This document shows, one piece after another, positions 5,617-6,067 of a stretch of DNA of 6,067 nucleotides. The position numbers and the translations under genes were made by a program. Numbering within the stretch: position 1 is the first letter of the stretch; each line of letters starts with the position of its first letter. The DNA lies in the NCBI GenBank assembly GCA_025359585.1, contig JANYFX010000173.1:1-6067 (forward strand). The letters are read 5' to 3'. Source of the DNA: Rhizobacter sp. Lineage in GTDB: Bacteria; Pseudomonadota; Gammaproteobacteria; Burkholderiales; Burkholderiaceae_C. Under the pieces are notes generated by a model that was not told the DNA's origin, searched no databases, and saw only the letters and a list, made by a program, of their open reading frames with translations.

Positions 5617-6014
5617 GGGTCGTAGCGCGCAGCACCAAGGTAGCGGCCGATCAACTCGGCTATCGCGGGGATGGCCTCGTCGACAGTGGCGGCCTTGCAG
5701 CTCGATTCCTCAAGCGAATGCGTCGTGTGAACCTCGCACGAGATGAAGTACATCGACCAGACATCGGTCTCGAACCACACCTTCAGGCGCATTGAGCCGC
5801 CTGTCCGCTGGACCCGGATCGTGGCCATGCGCTCGGCCAATACCAGCGTGGCGGGAATGGCCTCAATCTCTTGAGTCATGGATCGAAGACGCTTGTTGAG
5901 GGCGCCGATTCGATCGGCCTGCGTTTGCAGCCGGGCCGCTCGCACGACTTGATCCACGGCCGCGTCGGACTGAGCCCGTGCCTGGGCCGCGGAAACCATC
6001 TCGTTGAAGTTCAT
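5598..6014 (-). CDS. Hypothetical protein, 138 aa, in the virion gene block
   Basis: ATG 6014 has GGAG at 6025-6022 with a 7-base spacer, and the ORF ends in TGA 5600-5598. I do not recognise the family. Residues 1-55 are predicted by eye to be one long, Ala-, Arg- and Gln-rich helix with coiled-coil character (AAQARAQSDAAVDQVVRAAR). Residues 62-98 alternate polar and hydrophobic residues as beta strands do (MATIRVQR, MRLKVWFETDVWSMYFISCEV). Residues 110-130 form a closing helix (VDEAIPAIAELIGRYLGAAR), and the tail is basic. There are two Cys residues (93 and 106) and no signal peptide or membrane segment. Its place upstream of the ejection genes on the same strand suggests a phage gene, perhaps a small virion or assembly factor, but the 88-bp gap leaves the operon link open. 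It could equally be a morphon inserted among the structural genes. Confidence 0.75.
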   Translation of the reverse strand: MNFNEMVSAAQARAQSDAAVDQVVRAARLQTQADRIGALNKRLRSMTQEIEAIPATLVLAERMATIRVQRTGGSMRLKVWFETDVWSMYFISCEVHTTHSLEESSCKAATVDEAIPAIAELIGRYLGAARYDPSRRGS

Positions 6015-6067
6015 GAAGCCACTCCAGTGCGGAACGCGAGGTTCGACCTACAGATGATCAAGCGCGG
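6011..6067 (-). CDS. Possible C-terminal end of an upstream gene (partial)
   Basis: From the right edge one minus-strand frame is open for 18 codons and stops at TGA 6013-6011, sharing an ATGA overlap with the ATG of the 138-aa gene. The product ends SNLAFRTGVAS, and most codons end in G or C. An ATGA overlap is common between genes of one operon. A second frame ends in ALDHL and TAG at 6050-6048, also a credible C-terminus, so the true upstream stop is undecided. Confidence 0.3.
   Translation of the reverse strand, partial: PRLIICRSNLAFRTGVAS

Overview
This is a GC-rich window with strong G/C preference at third codon positions. It looks like proteobacterial chromosome carrying a prophage, or a phage of such a host. 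I cannot name the species. Two gene blocks converge at about 867-907. The right-hand block, on the minus strand, covers roughly 85% of the window and reads as part of the late (virion) region of a podovirus-like phage. The left-hand block, on the plus strand, is a short pair of genes with no recognisable phage function.

Minus strand, in transcription order from the right: the possible last codons of an unseen gene (6067-6011); a 138-aa protein of unknown function (6014-5598); an 88-bp gap with a weak promoter candidate; a 46-aa ORF (5509-5369) with a clear ribosome binding site; a 453-aa coiled-coil protein of the phage DNA-ejection (internal virion) type (5360-3999); and a very large reading region (3999-908) that begins with a lytic-transglycosylase-like domain. 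The last two are joined by a one-base TGATG stop/start overlap. The 46-aa ORF's TAG stop is part of the ejection protein gene's AGGAG ribosome binding site. An elongated coiled-coil protein followed by a very large protein with a muralytic domain at its N-terminus matches the logic of podoviral ejectosomes (T7 gp14/15/16, P22 gp7/20/16), whose proteins leave the capsid ahead of the DNA and open the cell wall.

The most notable point is that the large protein is broken twice. A -1 shift near 2935 and an in-frame TAG at 2044-2042 split what reads as one protein of about 1030 residues into pieces of about 355, 297 and 377 residues. No canonical slippery heptamer and no known leaky stop context is visible. 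I therefore favour mutational decay of a prophage gene, or assembly errors, over programmed recoding.

Plus strand: an open frame running in from the left edge ends at 99. An intact 251-aa protein of unknown function (111-866) follows, and its ribosome binding site overlaps the preceding stop codon. These two look like one operon. An imperfect hairpin lies at the convergent junction. I found no tRNA or rRNA gene, CRISPR array, insertion sequence or attachment site, and no gene-free stretch longer than 300 bases.
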